The notes: a model not told the origin generated them from the sequence alone. A stretch of 64,000 nucleotides of DNA from Locusta migratoria (GCA_026315105.1 CM048747.1:280617654-280681653), one strand, 5' to 3'. Counted from the first letter of the stretch, positions 45,621 through 56,779 are shown. A program made the numbers and translations.

Positions 45621-45885
45621 TGTTGTTAATTAAGAAAAAATATAAAAGTTGTCTTTAATTTAACGTTTTAGCGTAAAAAGCTGCATAATACCTGACAGCT
45701 AAAAACCGTATTCAACAAATAAATACGTGTATATTTCCATATAGTTTATGCAACAGTTACGCCCGATGTCAGCATATAACGTCCAAACATCGTAGACGCG
45801 ATTGAGAATGACAAACTGTCGAAACAGCTGTAGCACTATTAAATAAAACATAAGCAGCAATCCGGAACTGTATTGCAATGTCTTT
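45271..45885. repeat. 615-bp palindrome with ~270-bp arms around a TA microsatellite
   Basis: The left arm starts aaagacattgcaataaagtt and runs through gaaacagctgtagcac-type sequence (reversed) to acaacagctttgcc. The right arm (about 45617-45885) is the inverse, with few mismatches (for example gcgtctacgatgtttggacg against cgtccaaacatcgtagacgc). The centre is (TA)n at 45561-45616. Short open frames in it mirror each other. Confidence 0.92.
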
Positions 45886-46424
45886 CTACGACATATATGA
45901 TGCTGCAGGCCCAACAATTAGGAAATAACCAGCAAAACTGATACAAAATTCATGGGTTCTCTCCTGAAAGAATTATATTCGCTACTACGTTCCTCACAAT
46001 GTCCTGAACAGTGCAGTCACTCTGCGCGTGGCAATATATTTTAGCATTGTCCGCTTACTTGTTCGCTTTCCACAAATGCGATCTCTGCTGATCTGCAGTT
46101 TCATTTTGCACGAAGTCCCATCTCGCCAGGTTCCCAGCGTCACTAGCTCGCTTCACTTCCTGCCTCCCAATTTCGGAAGTGGTGTTGCTTTCTCTGGATA
46201 GCTCTGTGCAATTTGCCACTTATCGGAAATGCCTTGCAGCCACTTTCACTAACAATTCCTCTCACGAGTTGCTACAGCTACAAACTGTACCATAGACAAC
46301 ATAAAATGCAACAAAAGTCAACTGATACTTAGGACACACCATGTCGAGCTGTATGATTGACCTCTTATTATCGTGCGCCAATTATTTCATATTAATGTGA
46401 TGTAAATGTGGAAATGGACTAGCT
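45886..46424. other. unassigned intron DNA
   Basis: No gene or repeat recognised. Confidence 0.4.
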
Positions 46425-46570
46425 CGGTTAGCTGCGCGTTTGAGAGCACCACTAACCGGGATGCGCAGGTATGGCAACCCTGGTTCGAATCCGGCCAGCG
46501 GATTAACAATGTGGATCGGGTTGCTGGCCAGCACTGCACTGAGTCAGAGCTAACCGTGTCAAACCTACGA
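46425..46570 (+). repeat. tRNA-derived SINE, family C
   Basis: The head has agctcggttagctgcgcgtt (A-box region) and ctggttcgaatccggccagc (B box). The body gtggatcgggttgctggcca continues the family. It abuts a TA microsatellite. Confidence 0.7.
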
Positions 46571-46582
46571 ACGCGGGGCAAG

Positions 46583-46585
<3 letters not shown>

Positions 46586-46665
<80 letters not shown>

Positions 46666-46841
46666 AATTTAGCGTTGGAGGGAAGTGTGTGGGGTAAAAA
46701 CCGCAGAGGAAGACCAAGAGATGGATACATTAAGCAGATTCAGACAGATGTAGGTTGCCGTTCTTATGTGGAGATGAAGAGGCTTGCTCAGGATAGGTTA
46801 TCGTGGAGAGCTGCATCAAACCAGTCTCCGGACTGAAGACC

Positions 46842-46883
<42 letters not shown>
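46586..46883. repeat. TA microsatellite split by an RTE-like LINE tail
   Basis: (AT)n at 46586-46658, then the LINE 3' end at 46664-46850 (ttagcgttggagggaagtgt ... ccagtctccggactgaagac, cacaacaaca), then (TA)n at 46851-46883. The LINE tail probably inserted within a TA tract, or each side expanded afterwards. Confidence 0.9.
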
Positions 46884-46885
<2 letters not shown>

Positions 46886-46889
46886 AAAG

Positions 46890-47950
46890 AACTAGCCAGA
46901 TGAGCTAGCTGCTACCTTACAAGCCTCTCATTCCTTGTCTCATCCGTCCACCTAATTTATAACACTATTCCATACAGCAGCTTCTCAAATGTTTCTCATT
47001 CAGTTTTTCCAATCTCCACGATTCACTTTAGTACAAAGCTGTGCTCCAAACATACATTCTCAGAAATTTCTTCCTCATATTAATCTCAGTGTTTAGTGCC
47101 AGTAGAATCCACTTTGCGAAGAATGTCCTCTTTACCTGCTGAATCTACTTTTTATGTCTTCTTTGCTTCATCCTTCGATGGTTATCTTGAACGTAGCAGA
47201 AATTTTGATGTTTCTTGATATTTTAATCCCGGATACTTTCGTCTTTTTGCACCTTACTCTCAATCCATGCTCTATAGGTATTAAGTTACTCGTTGCATTC
47301 AACAGATCCTGCAGTTCTTGAACTTTTTCACTGAGGTTTATTTCTTAGATCATCTTGGAGATTCAGACCTCAGAATCATTAAATTCACTTAAAAAGTCAG
47401 TCAAGATTACAATTTATAATTTATTTATTGGTAACCACGTAAATAGCTATCTTAAGACCACTACAACCATAGTGTTGACCACCAGTTGCAATGAGTGTTA
47501 GGATCCTGGTATCTCCTGCTCAACAACCGGTAAAAAATCTATTTACAGGGTCGAAATTGGTTATCTATAAACTAACTATAAATTGCGACTTTGGCAGACT
47601 TTTTAAGTGGATTTTCACGGAGGATACCAATATCATCAGGGAACATTGATACCCTTCTTGACTGAACATTTATCCCACCATCCAGTCTTCTTTTATTTCC
47701 GTCATTGCTTTTTCGATTTATATATTGAACAGAATGGACGAAAGACTGCGTTACTGTCTTGTTCCCATTTTAATCCCAACACTTCGTCTTGATCTTGCAG
47801 CCTTATCACATGACATGTATTCCATGTCTTTTCTTAAAGCATACTCCTATTTTTCTCAGAATTTCACACATCTTGCATCACTTTACACAGTTGAGCATTA
47901 TTTTCCCCAGGTAAAAAAATATCTGATGAACCTGTGTAGATCAAGCGCAA
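46890..47950 (-). pseudogene. LINE RT fragment, decayed, split by a MITE
   Basis: The minus strand reads in pieces an RT C-terminal region; the part at 47610-47900 gives fragments like GGINVQSRRVSMFPDDIGIL and CFKKRHGIHVM, where FPDD would be the degraded FADD. The part at 46900-47395 gives the downstream thumb/connection region. The element is otherwise unidentified (possibly RTE- or R1-like). Confidence 0.55.
47396..47609. mobile_element. 214-bp MITE with 13-bp perfect inverted ends
   Basis: Ends cacttaaaaagtc (47396-47408) and gactttttaagtg (47597-47609) are perfect inverse copies. Similarity extends about 60 bp inward (acaatttataatttattta against tatagttagtttatagata in inverse). It interrupts a LINE frame that continues on both sides. 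The target duplication is not clear. Confidence 0.85.
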
Positions 47951-47952
47951 TA

Positions 47953-48563
47953 TCAGGACTGCCTCTCTGGACCTTTACGTTGGCTAAAGATCATTGCATC
48001 GAATTCTGGATTGGTTACTTTTTTCCACTTTGGCTTTTAATCTAGCATTTACCTTTCAGTGGTGTGTTGTTTTGCCACAAACTAGACGTGAATCTGATTC
48101 AGGACTGCCTCTCTGGACCTTTACGTTGGCTAAAGATCATTGCATCGAATTCTGGATTGGTTACTTTTTTCCACTTTGGCTTTTAATCTAGCATTTACCT
48201 TTCAGTGGTGTGTTGTTTTGCCACAAACTAAACGTGAATCTGATTCAGGACTGCCTCTCTGGACCTTTACGTTGGCTAAAGATCATTGCATAGAATTCTG
48301 GATTGGTTACTTTTTTCCACTTTGGCTTTTAATCTAGCATTTACCTTTCAGTGGTGTGTTGTTTTGCCAGAAACTAAACGTGAATCTGATTCAGGACTGC
48401 CTCTCTGGACCTTTACGTTGGCTAAAGATCATTGCATCGAATTCTGGATTGGTTACTTTTTTCCACTTTGGCTTTTAATCTAGCATTTACCTTTCAGTGG
48501 TGTGTTGTGTTGCCAGAAACTAAACGTGAATCTGATTCAGGACTGCCTCTCTGGACCTTTACG
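47953..48563. repeat. tandem array, 146-bp unit, ~4.2 copies
   Basis: Units begin tcaggactgcctctctggac near 47953, 48099, 48245, 48391 and 48537 (partial). They differ by only a few bases (for example ccacaaactagacgtg, ccacaaactaaacgtg, ccagaaactaaacgtg), so the array is recent. Repeating open frames in it are artefacts of a 146-bp period. Confidence 0.97.
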
Positions 48564-48600
48564 GTTATGGACATGCAAGGCGCCAACGTGACGTCCAGTT

Positions 48601-49066
48601 TGTGGTGTCGCACTAGTATGAAATGCGCGCCACGTACTTTCGCCGCGCGCCGCCATGCACGCACGGCGCGGCGTTCTACGACGTCAGCCACGAGCGCCCT
48701 CTGCTCCAACTGCGCTCGTGGCCACGACTGCTGCATCGGCCACTTGGGAATCAGCTAGGCACCAGTTAAGACTTGGCTATTGGATAGGCACTAGGGATCA
48801 TCAGTAGGCAGGCCTCTATCTAAACTATGTATCAGCATTCTGCAGTCAAGAACTACGTAAATGTTAAGTATTACCAAGACTCCACGAAATATATATCTTG
48901 TTCTAATTTAGTCTAGTGTTCTAGTTTCTGCTGTCCCATTGGCTGGTCACCTCCGTACCTGCACAAGCGTGCATCCTTTATTCCTGTGTCGGTCTCTTTC
49001 TACTCGGCCACCGACACCTCCGGCAAACGGCATATACGAGACACAAAAGTGGCGACGAGGCTGGGA
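48601..49066 (+). mobile_element. probable LTR retrotransposon LTR plus primer-binding site
   Basis: It begins tgtggtgtcgc and ends gagacaca (49044), a TG...CA boundary of about 444 bp, followed after a few bases by tggcgacgaggctggga (49050-49066), which resembles the PBS/leader of insect Gypsy-type elements. The LTR is GC-rich in its first 130 bp and has no coding sequence. No internal gag/pol follows. The call is tentative. Confidence 0.5.
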
Positions 49067-49939
49067 CACAAAACAGTTGATTGCAGTCGTTTCAGATCAG
49101 CATAACGAGAAAACATGTTGATAAAAAACGACATATTTTTCAATTTTTTATTCATAAAATAAAACGTAGCAATTGATACAGATTCGTTAATATAAAGACA
49201 GTTTTGTAGCTGCGCAGCCTTTGTCTCAACGTTCAGATTTCTGCTTTCCTCGAGTCGAACATGAACGTGAACAAGACGTTCTGTTTGGTGGAAGGATGTA
49301 TATTATTTGTTTGTACACTTTCAAATTATACAGAAGAGCAGTAAACGAATATCTATTGGCGAGTGATAGATTTTCATGAATACACAAGATTTCGAAATAC
49401 TTCTACAGGTGGTTGAGGGACACATTTAGAAATATGACAATATCTGACTGCGGATTTCTGGTTCCGTCAGATTAGCAGTCATAATTGTCACTCTTAATTC
49501 TTTGAAAATTCTTCAAAGAACGAGCAGTTAGTTGCTTAGCGTTGATGTATCTTAATAAGTATGACCAGCAATCAAAAAAATAACGGTCTCATACTTGCTT
49601 GTATAGTAAGACTTCCAATTTCAGATAAAATATTTTACCAATTAGTTTTCCGCCAATAGTTCGAGAACAATTGTAAGGTTATCCAAAGTACATGGCGTGT
49701 AATTTTTTTATGCCACAAGAAAATAGTTTTCCGGAAAACTGCTTCAGCAACTTTGCTTAGTTTGCAAACACTGCGTCCTTTCAGCAACGCAGCAGATGAT
49801 TCAACTTTCAATTTTGTGCTTCTTTGAATCAAACCTATGTGTGGATATGATTCTTTGCGTTGCACGGCTAAGTCAGTTCAGTTTGAAACAGATAACATTC
49901 ATGCCTAAATACTACGTTCCTGGCGTGGACTGCTCCGAC
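49067..49939. other. unassigned intron DNA
   Basis: AT-rich sequence with no gene, repeat or terminal structure recognised. Confidence 0.4.
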
Positions 49940-50394
49940 TAGTGCACTAAGCCATCAGTCATCATCAAATTGGGAAGAAATGACATGTGATGTCCCATGA
50001 GGATCATTCTAGGGCCATAGCTTTTTCATATGTACATTAATGACCATTTATCAGTTACACTCTCAGAAGCAGAATTCGTTTTGTTTGTATTACAATAAAT
50101 AGCATGTTGAGCATATTTCTAGACAGGTTTGCAAACGATATTTTCATGGACATTTATAAATGGTTTAAAGCTAACACATTGACATTAAACTTTGAAAAGA
50201 CTCACTACACACAAGTCAGGACATGAAAGAGATCTCCATCCAGCATATACATAAAGTATGAAGAAGAGCAAATAGAAGACGTTACAGTATTAAATTCCTG
50301 GGATTACAACTTGATAATAAATTCAGATGGGAGGAGCACATCACCGAACTGCAGAAACTACTTAAAAATCTGTATTTGCAATTCGAGTGTGTAT
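49940..50394 (+). pseudogene. Jockey-like LINE RT (family J), interrupted
   Basis: Follows the copy at 24660-25090 in order (gtcatcatcaaattgggaag; ttcctgggattacaacttga; aaatctgtatttgcaattcg) and is decayed. The same copy seems to resume at 52878 (tgccaacaaccataaaaaat), so about 2.5 kb of other DNA lies inside or replaced a part of it. Confidence 0.8.
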
Positions 50395-51770
50395 ATTATT
50401 TTCAGATTCGCGTGAAGTATCTGATTAGTGTATTTTTCTTCCGTATGAATTCCGACAGTCGTGTCTCTTGTTTTGCGTTAAATTAGTACGAGCTAATTTT
50501 AGTTTACCACAGTTACCTTCTATCGAGTCTACATCGTGTCTTTCTAGTCGTCAGTTTTTCTCGATAGTGTGATAATGAAAAGGGACTGTGATTGCTGCGT
50601 GCGGATGCAGTCTGAGCTGGCGACACTTCGCTCCCAGCTTCAAGCTTGTTAACCTCGGTTTCACTGCTTGAGGTTACGGTCGAGGGCCGTCGTTGTTGTT
50701 GGCTGGTCGTGGGAATCGAACGGATGCCCGGCGTTTCCACCGATCGACCTGAGGCAGTGACATGCCCTGATACTGCTCACAATGGTTGCGTGGGAGGTCG
50801 CTCCAGTGCGTGGCATGCGGCGTAAGACATTCGGGGGGGACTGATCGTGAGGCCTCCCCAGTTCGTCTTGCGAACAGGTTTGAGGCGCTATCTGTCAGGA
50901 CAACGTTTCTGAGCCGGATGGTGTCACTCATGCTGAAGTCACCAAGCAGCCTGCAACATCCGGGATTTCACAGAGGGTGGGTTTGCTCGTGGTTGGGAAC
51001 TCCAACGTTAGGCGCGTAACAGTCCTTAGAGAGATGGCTGCCAAAGAGGGGAAGAAGGCCAACGCGCATTCTGTGGCAATCCGGATGGAGTCATTCCAGA
51101 TATGGGACGGGTCCTTCCGGGTGCCGTGAAAGGTACAGGGTAGGGATGGCGGTTATGGCTGAAACAACCGGTTTTCGGTTATACCGGTTATTTTCATCTC
51201 CAGTTTAACCGCACCGTAAAAACTGCTCAAGATAACCGGGTTTTCAAATTACCGGTTTTCGGTTTTTTATTGCTATTATTTCCAGTAGAGTTCGACCGAA
51301 ACATATTTTGCGGCCGGAACAGAAACCGTAATCGAGTTTTCGGTTCTTCTAATTTCGGCCTAAACCGAAATTTAGTTAAAATTTGGGTAAATTTAAGTTA
51401 AGACAAATCACTAGTCTTTCCATATTTTGCAAGATCACCTCCCAATATTACGCCTTCTTGAGTGTGTGTAAGCCTAGCCAGGAGTCCGTAGAAGACGATA
51501 TACGAAGTATACAGATTTACTGGCCTAGTATTTCCATCCGGAAGTTGCGAATATTGAGCCAACCACTCCTTAAGTTGGACTTGTGAGCCAGCGCATACGA
51601 ATATCTCGTTATATACACAATATATGTATAAGTTACAGTTGGTAAATGAACTTCAATCAGTGCTGCAGAAGTATTTCGAAAAATAAGTCACAGATCCGAC
51701 TAACAGTATGATTGTTGTCAGTGTAAACTTACGCAAATTGAACTAGGAAAGCTGTGTACCACATGATCAA

Positions 51771-51961
51771 AGAATGTTCAAATGGGTGTGAGTTCTTATG
51801 AAACCTAACTGCTTAGTTCATCGATCCCTGGACTTAAAAACTACTTAATTTAACTTAAACTAACTTACGCTAAGGACAACATACACACCCATGACCTCCG
51901 ACCAGAGCAGCCGCGCAGTCCGTAACATGGAGCCTCAGACCGCACGGCTACCTCGCGAGGC
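51771..51961 (-). repeat. diverged family A/B SINE inside the hAT
   Basis: A minus-strand copy: tcatcgatccctggacttaa on the plus strand and a weak tRNA head. The duplication is accacatgatcaa (51758-51770) and accacatgttcaa (51962-51974), one mismatch. Confidence 0.75.
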
Positions 51962-52088
51962 ACCACATGTTCAATGTTACTTAAACCCATATTGGTTATT
52001 AAAAAAGGCCCTCACTTTCAAGGAATCACATTAATAAAACTTGTTAGCATAACAATATAATAATACATTAAAAGTTATTATTCCAAGC

Positions 52089-52274
52089 TTACATAATAGG
52101 TATATGAATCGAATTTACCTTCTCTTCCGAGAAACATTTTGGATGCTTTTTCCTTAAATGACACAGCATGTTTGTAGTACCTCCACCCGTTTTCAGCTTT
52201 CTAAAGCAAATGGAGCATTGTACCTCACTGCTTCCGTACTTGGTGAAGTACTTCCACACTCGGGATGGTGCCAT
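52089..52274 (-). pseudogene. BED-type zinc finger, N-terminal hAT transposase remnant
   Basis: A 61-codon open frame: SRVWKYFTKYGSSEVQCSIC then FRKLKTGGGTTNMLCHLRKK followed by HP. The CxxC plus HxxxxH pattern (C-S-I-C ... H-L-R-K-K-H) with a preceding W/F pattern is a BED finger, the DNA-binding domain of hAT transposases. All zinc ligands are present. No RNase-H-like catalytic domain follows in the element. Confidence 0.82.
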
Positions 52275-52877
52275 TTAAGACACATCCGATGTCTGGCGAC
52301 GACAGCAAGGAACTGCCGCATGACCAGACGGAGGCAAGTCTTGTACACTGCCGGTGCACGCGCGTCGTCTAATAGGCCACGCACGCGGCAACAGGTGCAT
52401 CGATGCCTCAATAGCTACATCAGTCCTTAAGTTCGTATGCCACGCGTTTGTTGCGCGTTTCTGACTGCCGGATTTGTTCTTAAATTATCACTGATCGCTT
52501 TTCTTAATTACTGCGATGACCTAATTTTTCACAGCAGTGGAAATTTTAGGAATAGCCCTAAATATTCGTGTCTATTAGTTTTAATTTTTTTAATTATTTA
52601 CAAAAAAACACATTTTGAACCATTACTACAGGAAGTATTCGTACAGGTTTTTTAACCGGTTCTAGGCAATAACTAAAAAAAACCGGTTACAACCGACACC
52701 AAATAAATACCGAAAAAAATGGTTATTCAAAACTAAAATACTGGTATCGGTTTTAACCGGTCGGTTTTTCCCATCCCTAGTACAGGGGGCAGCCAGGTGG
52801 CGGCTCACGCCGGTACTAATGAGTTGATCTGAAGAGATTCTCTTATGTATTGAGCGGGTACCTGAAGTAGTAAAGAC

Positions 52878-53100
52878 TGCCAACAACCATAAAAAATTTA
52901 ACTACAAATAAATTAAAAGGAACCTGAGAGACTTACTAGTAGCCAGCTCCTTCTATTCCAATGGCGAATTTTTCAATAGAACCGAATAATGTATGTATTC
53001 ATACTACTGGTATTATTATATTAGCTTGTAAAAAATATATATTCTCACAAGTTCCACGTCCACGAATATCTCCTCAATATGGATCTATCCAATGTAATGT
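52878..53100 (+). repeat. Jockey-like LINE (family J) 3' end
   Basis: caacaaccataaaaaattta, then ggcgaatttttcaatagaac and cgaataatgtatgtattcat match the tail at 25498-25690. Confidence 0.8.
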
Positions 53101-54233
53101 GATGTAATGCAATCTCTTGCATGCATAATTAATATGGAAATAATGTCACTCTCTGAATTTTGTTTGTGACCTACAAGCAAATTACGATACGCCAGTCAAG
53201 TTTTCTATCTGTAGATACTTAGTGCTGTATAAATCTGGACTGGTTTGCTACTACATTTAAAAGTCTAACATGAATTAAGTGTTCCTAGTTACGATAGAAC
53301 TAGCCTTTACAGAAGATGACAAATGGTCATCGGTGACTTCACTGAAGCACTGCACGCTATTCATGAAATTGTAATATGCTGCTCTGTCTCTACCTTTTAA
53401 AAAGCAGACCGGCAACACCTATCTTCGTCTGTGTAATCCCAAGAACCTGAATAGTTCTATACGCAATACCTTATGGGAGCCTCGACTTGGAAATTACTAG
53501 TGAGATGCACGTATCTTCACGGAATGTAAAGCACTGTGTTGTAGCTTTTTAATTCTTCGTGGCTGATTGCCAGGCAGTCCCAGGGTTTCACTGTTTGCAG
53601 GGGATGTCGAGCAGCTAAAAGCCCCTGGAAAAATTCTGGATATCAATTCAGACATTCAGATTTCGCTTTTCGATTATTTCACTGAACCACTTGATGTAAG
53701 ACATTTCCTTTGAAAACGACGTACCGCTTCATCATTCTTCCCCAATCCGAGCTTGCACTGTGACTCAATGGGATGTCAGGGCTAAAATCCTTTTTCTTCC
53801 AACGATTACAATAGAATCCAAGTATCTTCATAACCACAAAGAGTTCTTTGATAAGAGAAACGGTATCTGTTGTTTTGAAACCTGATAGAAATACCCTGAA
53901 GAATAGAATGTTTCAATAAAAATTTTCTTTATAAAAAGTCGAAAATTCAAAATGCATTTTACAATTTATGTAGGTACATTAAAACGGTAAATATTGTTGT
54001 TATTACAATTTCATTACAAACTTAGACGATTTTGTTAGTTATGGAAAGATTATAAACGTTCTTTGTAAATTCGAGGAACCGATTTCTTTATGGAAAAGCG
54101 AACTCTTGCCCTATTGTATGTATACAACCAGGCAAACGGTCAACACCTGAATAAAGCTTCTTAAAGGTAGGTTTGAACTTGGACCGTCGACATGACTGGC
54201 GAACACGCTAGGACACGAGTTAATTGCCCGTGC
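53101..54233. other. unassigned intron DNA
   Basis: No gene recognised. At 54165-54230 the minus sense has a tRNA-like run (ggtccaagttcaaacctacc), possibly a SINE head. Confidence 0.4.
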
Positions 54234-54714
54234 TGTAGTATAGCTTTTACCGACAAGTTTATCAGTTATGTATGTGCTGCGCTTAGAACTTTATAGCCAT
54301 TTATCTGGCAATTTTCTTGACAGTGCGCGTTAGGAGAAACTAGTGGACAACCTTGAGGTGTACTACTATCCTGGGAAGTCCCATCCCGAACTAAACTTCC
54401 GAGACTGGAATGTCTCCTGGTTAGTCTCTGGTTACTGTTGTGATAACCGTGTTATAGTTTCCTTTAACAGCCTCCTATCCAGTATTTAATCTGTATTACA
54501 ATAAATAGCTTTTCTGTGACTGAATCCCTCGAGTTTCTAGTAGAATAACTCCTACCGCGTCTCGAAACTTGCACCGCTTGCAGGTGCCTAGTGACAGTGG
54601 TGTGTCCTGAACCTCGTCATCAACTGCCTTCACCAGAAGTCCACCTTCTGCGTCTCTTCCTAGCCGCTCAGGAAGTGCAGGCTGACCTGCAACTCCTTTT
54701 CCCTCTTTCTTATA
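54234..54714 (+). mobile_element. possible LTR retrotransposon fragment
   Basis: A tgtagtatag start, a polyadenylation signal aataaatagc at 54499 and, past a possible boundary near 54570, a short open frame (PEPRHQLPSPEVHLLRLFLA) at 54600-54700 that could begin gag. There is no second LTR and no clear primer site. Weak call. Confidence 0.3.
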
Positions 54715-55644
54715 TACATCTACACCTACATCTACAGCTACATCTACACAGATACTCAGCCAATCACATTTAAGTGCTTGGCAAAGGTTTCATTAACCAC
54801 TTACATAACCTTTCTCTACCGTTCCATTCTCTAATAACACGCGCGACGAAATAACACCTAAATCATTCCGTTTTCGATCTGATTTCTCTTATTTTATTGG
54901 GATGGACATGTCTCCCTATGTAGGTGGGTGCTAGTAAAATATTTTCACATTCAGAAGTAAAAGTCGGTGAAATTTCGTAAATAGATCTCGCGGCAACGAA
55001 TAACGTCTTTCTTTTAATGATTTCCACCTCAAATCGTGCAACAATCACGTGACGCTTTCCCCTCTGTAACGTGATAAAACAAAACGAGCTGTCCGTCTCT
55101 GAACCTTCTCAATGCTCTCCGTCAGTCCCACTTGGTGAGGGTTCCACACTGGGCAACAGTACTCCAGGAGAGGACGCACAAGTGTGTTGTAGGCTGTCTC
55201 TCTGATGGAGCTGGTGCATCTTCGAAGCGTTCTGCCAATGAAACGTAACCTTTGGTTCTCCTTCCCCATAATATTTTCTGTGTGTTCTCTCCAGTCTAAG
55301 TTGTTCGTAAGTGTAACTCCTAGATATTAAGTAAAATTTACGATCTTAAGGTTTGACTGATTTATCCTGTAATTGAAGTTCGGCGGATTTCTTTTAGTGG
55401 TCATGTGTATTACTTCACACTTCTCTTTATTTAATGTTAATTGCCAATTTTCGCACCATGTAGAAATTTGGTCTAAATCGCTTCGCAGTTGCTTTTAATC
55501 CTCTGTTTACTTCACTAACCGATAAACGACAGCATCATCCGCGAACAGTCTCAGGGAGCTATTGAGATTGTCCCCTAAATCGTTTATAAACACAAGGAAG
55601 AGTACGGTACCTATAACGCTTCCCTGGGGAACGGCAGATATCAC

Positions 55645-56342
55645 TTATGTTGTACTCGATGACTTACCGTCAATTACTACGAACTGTGTCCTTTCTGATA
55701 GAAAATCGTGAATCCAATCGCACAATTGGGGCGATATTCCATAAGCACGCAATTTCATAAGAAGCCGCTTGTGAGGTACAGTGTCAAAAGCCTCCCGGAA
55801 ATCCAGAAATATGGAATCGATTTGAGATCCCTTGTAGATGGCACTTATCACTTCATGTGAATAAAGGGCAAGATGTGTATCGCATTAGCGATACTTTCTG
55901 AATCCGTATTGACTATTGGATACTAGGTCGTTGTCTTCGAGGTAGTTCATAATGTTCGAACAAAGTATATGTTCCAAAATTCTTCTGCAAATCGACGTCA
56001 ATAAGATTGGCTGTAATTATGGGGATCACTCCTATTGCCTTTCTTGAATGTTGGGGTGACTTGCGCAACTTTTCAGTCTTTGGGTAGGGATCTTTCGCTG
56101 AATGATCGGTTGTACATGATAGCGAAGTTTGGAGCTATTGCAGCAGCATACACTGAGAGGAATCTAGTTGGTATACAATCTGGCCCGGAAGATTTGTTTT
56201 TGTTTAGTGTCTTAAGTTGTTTTACTACTCCAGGAACATCTACTTCTAAATTTCGCATGCTGGCAGCTGTTATTCGTTCGAATTCTGGAGTGTTCACATC
56301 GTCTTCTTTGGTGAACAAATTTCGGAAAGCTGTGTTTAGCAA
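55645..56342 (-). pseudogene. CR1 RT N-terminal and core region
   Basis: The upstream frame (56342-56073) reads VKQLKTLNKNKSSGPDCIPT then RFLSVYAAAIAPNF, the fingers region with SSGPD. The downstream frame (55851-55645) reads IDSIFLDFREAFDTVPHKRL, the palm motif with FDxVPH where the first catalytic Asp sits in LDF, then YGISPQLCDWIHDFLSERTQ. The FADD region lies near 55535 (degraded on the way). At least two shifts separate the parts. Confidence 0.88.
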
Positions 56343-56349
56343 TTCTGCT

Positions 56350-56548
56350 CAAATGTTCAAATGTTTGTTAAGCTTATGAGACTTAACTACGGGGTCTTCA
56401 GTCCCTAAACTTACAAACTACTTACGAACTAGCTAATACTAGGGACGGCACAAATATCCATGCCCGAGGTGGGATTCGAACCCCCGACCGTAGTGGCCGT
56501 GCAGACCGTGACTGGAGCGCCTCAGTCCCCGCGGCCACCGCGGCCGGC
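56350..56548 (-). repeat. tRNA-derived SINE, family A
   Basis: A minus-strand copy with B box ggttcgaatcc and a perfect 12-bp duplication agcaattctgct (56338-56349 and 56549-56560) inside the LINE. Confidence 0.95.
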
Positions 56549-56779
56549 AGCAATTCTGCTTTAGCAGTACTGTCTTCGGTAGTATTCCCATTGCTATCGC
56601 GTAGTGAAGGTATTGTTTTTTTCCGTTAGCGTACTTTAGATATGACCAGAATTTCTTTGGATTTTCTGCACGATTACGAGATAAGATTTCGTTGTGGAAA
56701 CTACTATGAGCTTCTCGCATTGAAGTCCGCGCTAGGTTGCGAGTTTCTGTAAAATATTGCGTCTTGGGGATTCTACGTC

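Larger units (their letters stand above)
51141..52779 (-). mobile_element. hAT element with BED finger remnant, 1,639 bp
   Basis: Ends tagggatgg and ccatcccta with a perfect 8-bp duplication gtacaggg (51133-51140 and 52780-52787). Both subterminal regions are packed with AACCGGTT/CGGTT motifs (aaccggttttcggttatacc on the left; ggttttaaccggtcggtttt on the right), as hAT transposase-binding arrays often are. It holds a BED-like exon on the minus strand and a SINE. The transposase core is absent. Confidence 0.9.
50395..52877 (+). pseudogene. CR1 5' end and ORF1 start, split by a hAT element
   Basis: The plus strand starts an ORF1 at about 50575 (KRDCDCCVRMQSELATLRSQ), like the start of the minus-strand copy at 30945. 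Further on are GLLVVGNSNVRRV (50980; esterase block I, GNSN where the other copy has GSSN), then after the hAT a piece of block III (gctcacgccggtactaatga, AHAGTNE, 52800). Stops are frequent. The EN and RT parts are missing. Confidence 0.82.

Noticed and set aside
45699..45917. 72-codon minus-strand open frame in the palindrome
   Set aside because: It is mirrored in the other arm and matches nothing; it is explained by the inverted repeat.
47994..48483. Four look-alike 65-codon proteins
   Set aside because: They are the same stretch of a 146-bp tandem unit read in rotating frames, not genes.
47953..48563. CRISPR-like array
   Set aside because: The whole 146-bp unit repeats without variable spacers, and the DNA is eukaryotic.
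52089..52274. Host ZBED gene exon
   Set aside because: It lies inside a hAT element bounded by an 8-bp duplication; nothing shows host use.
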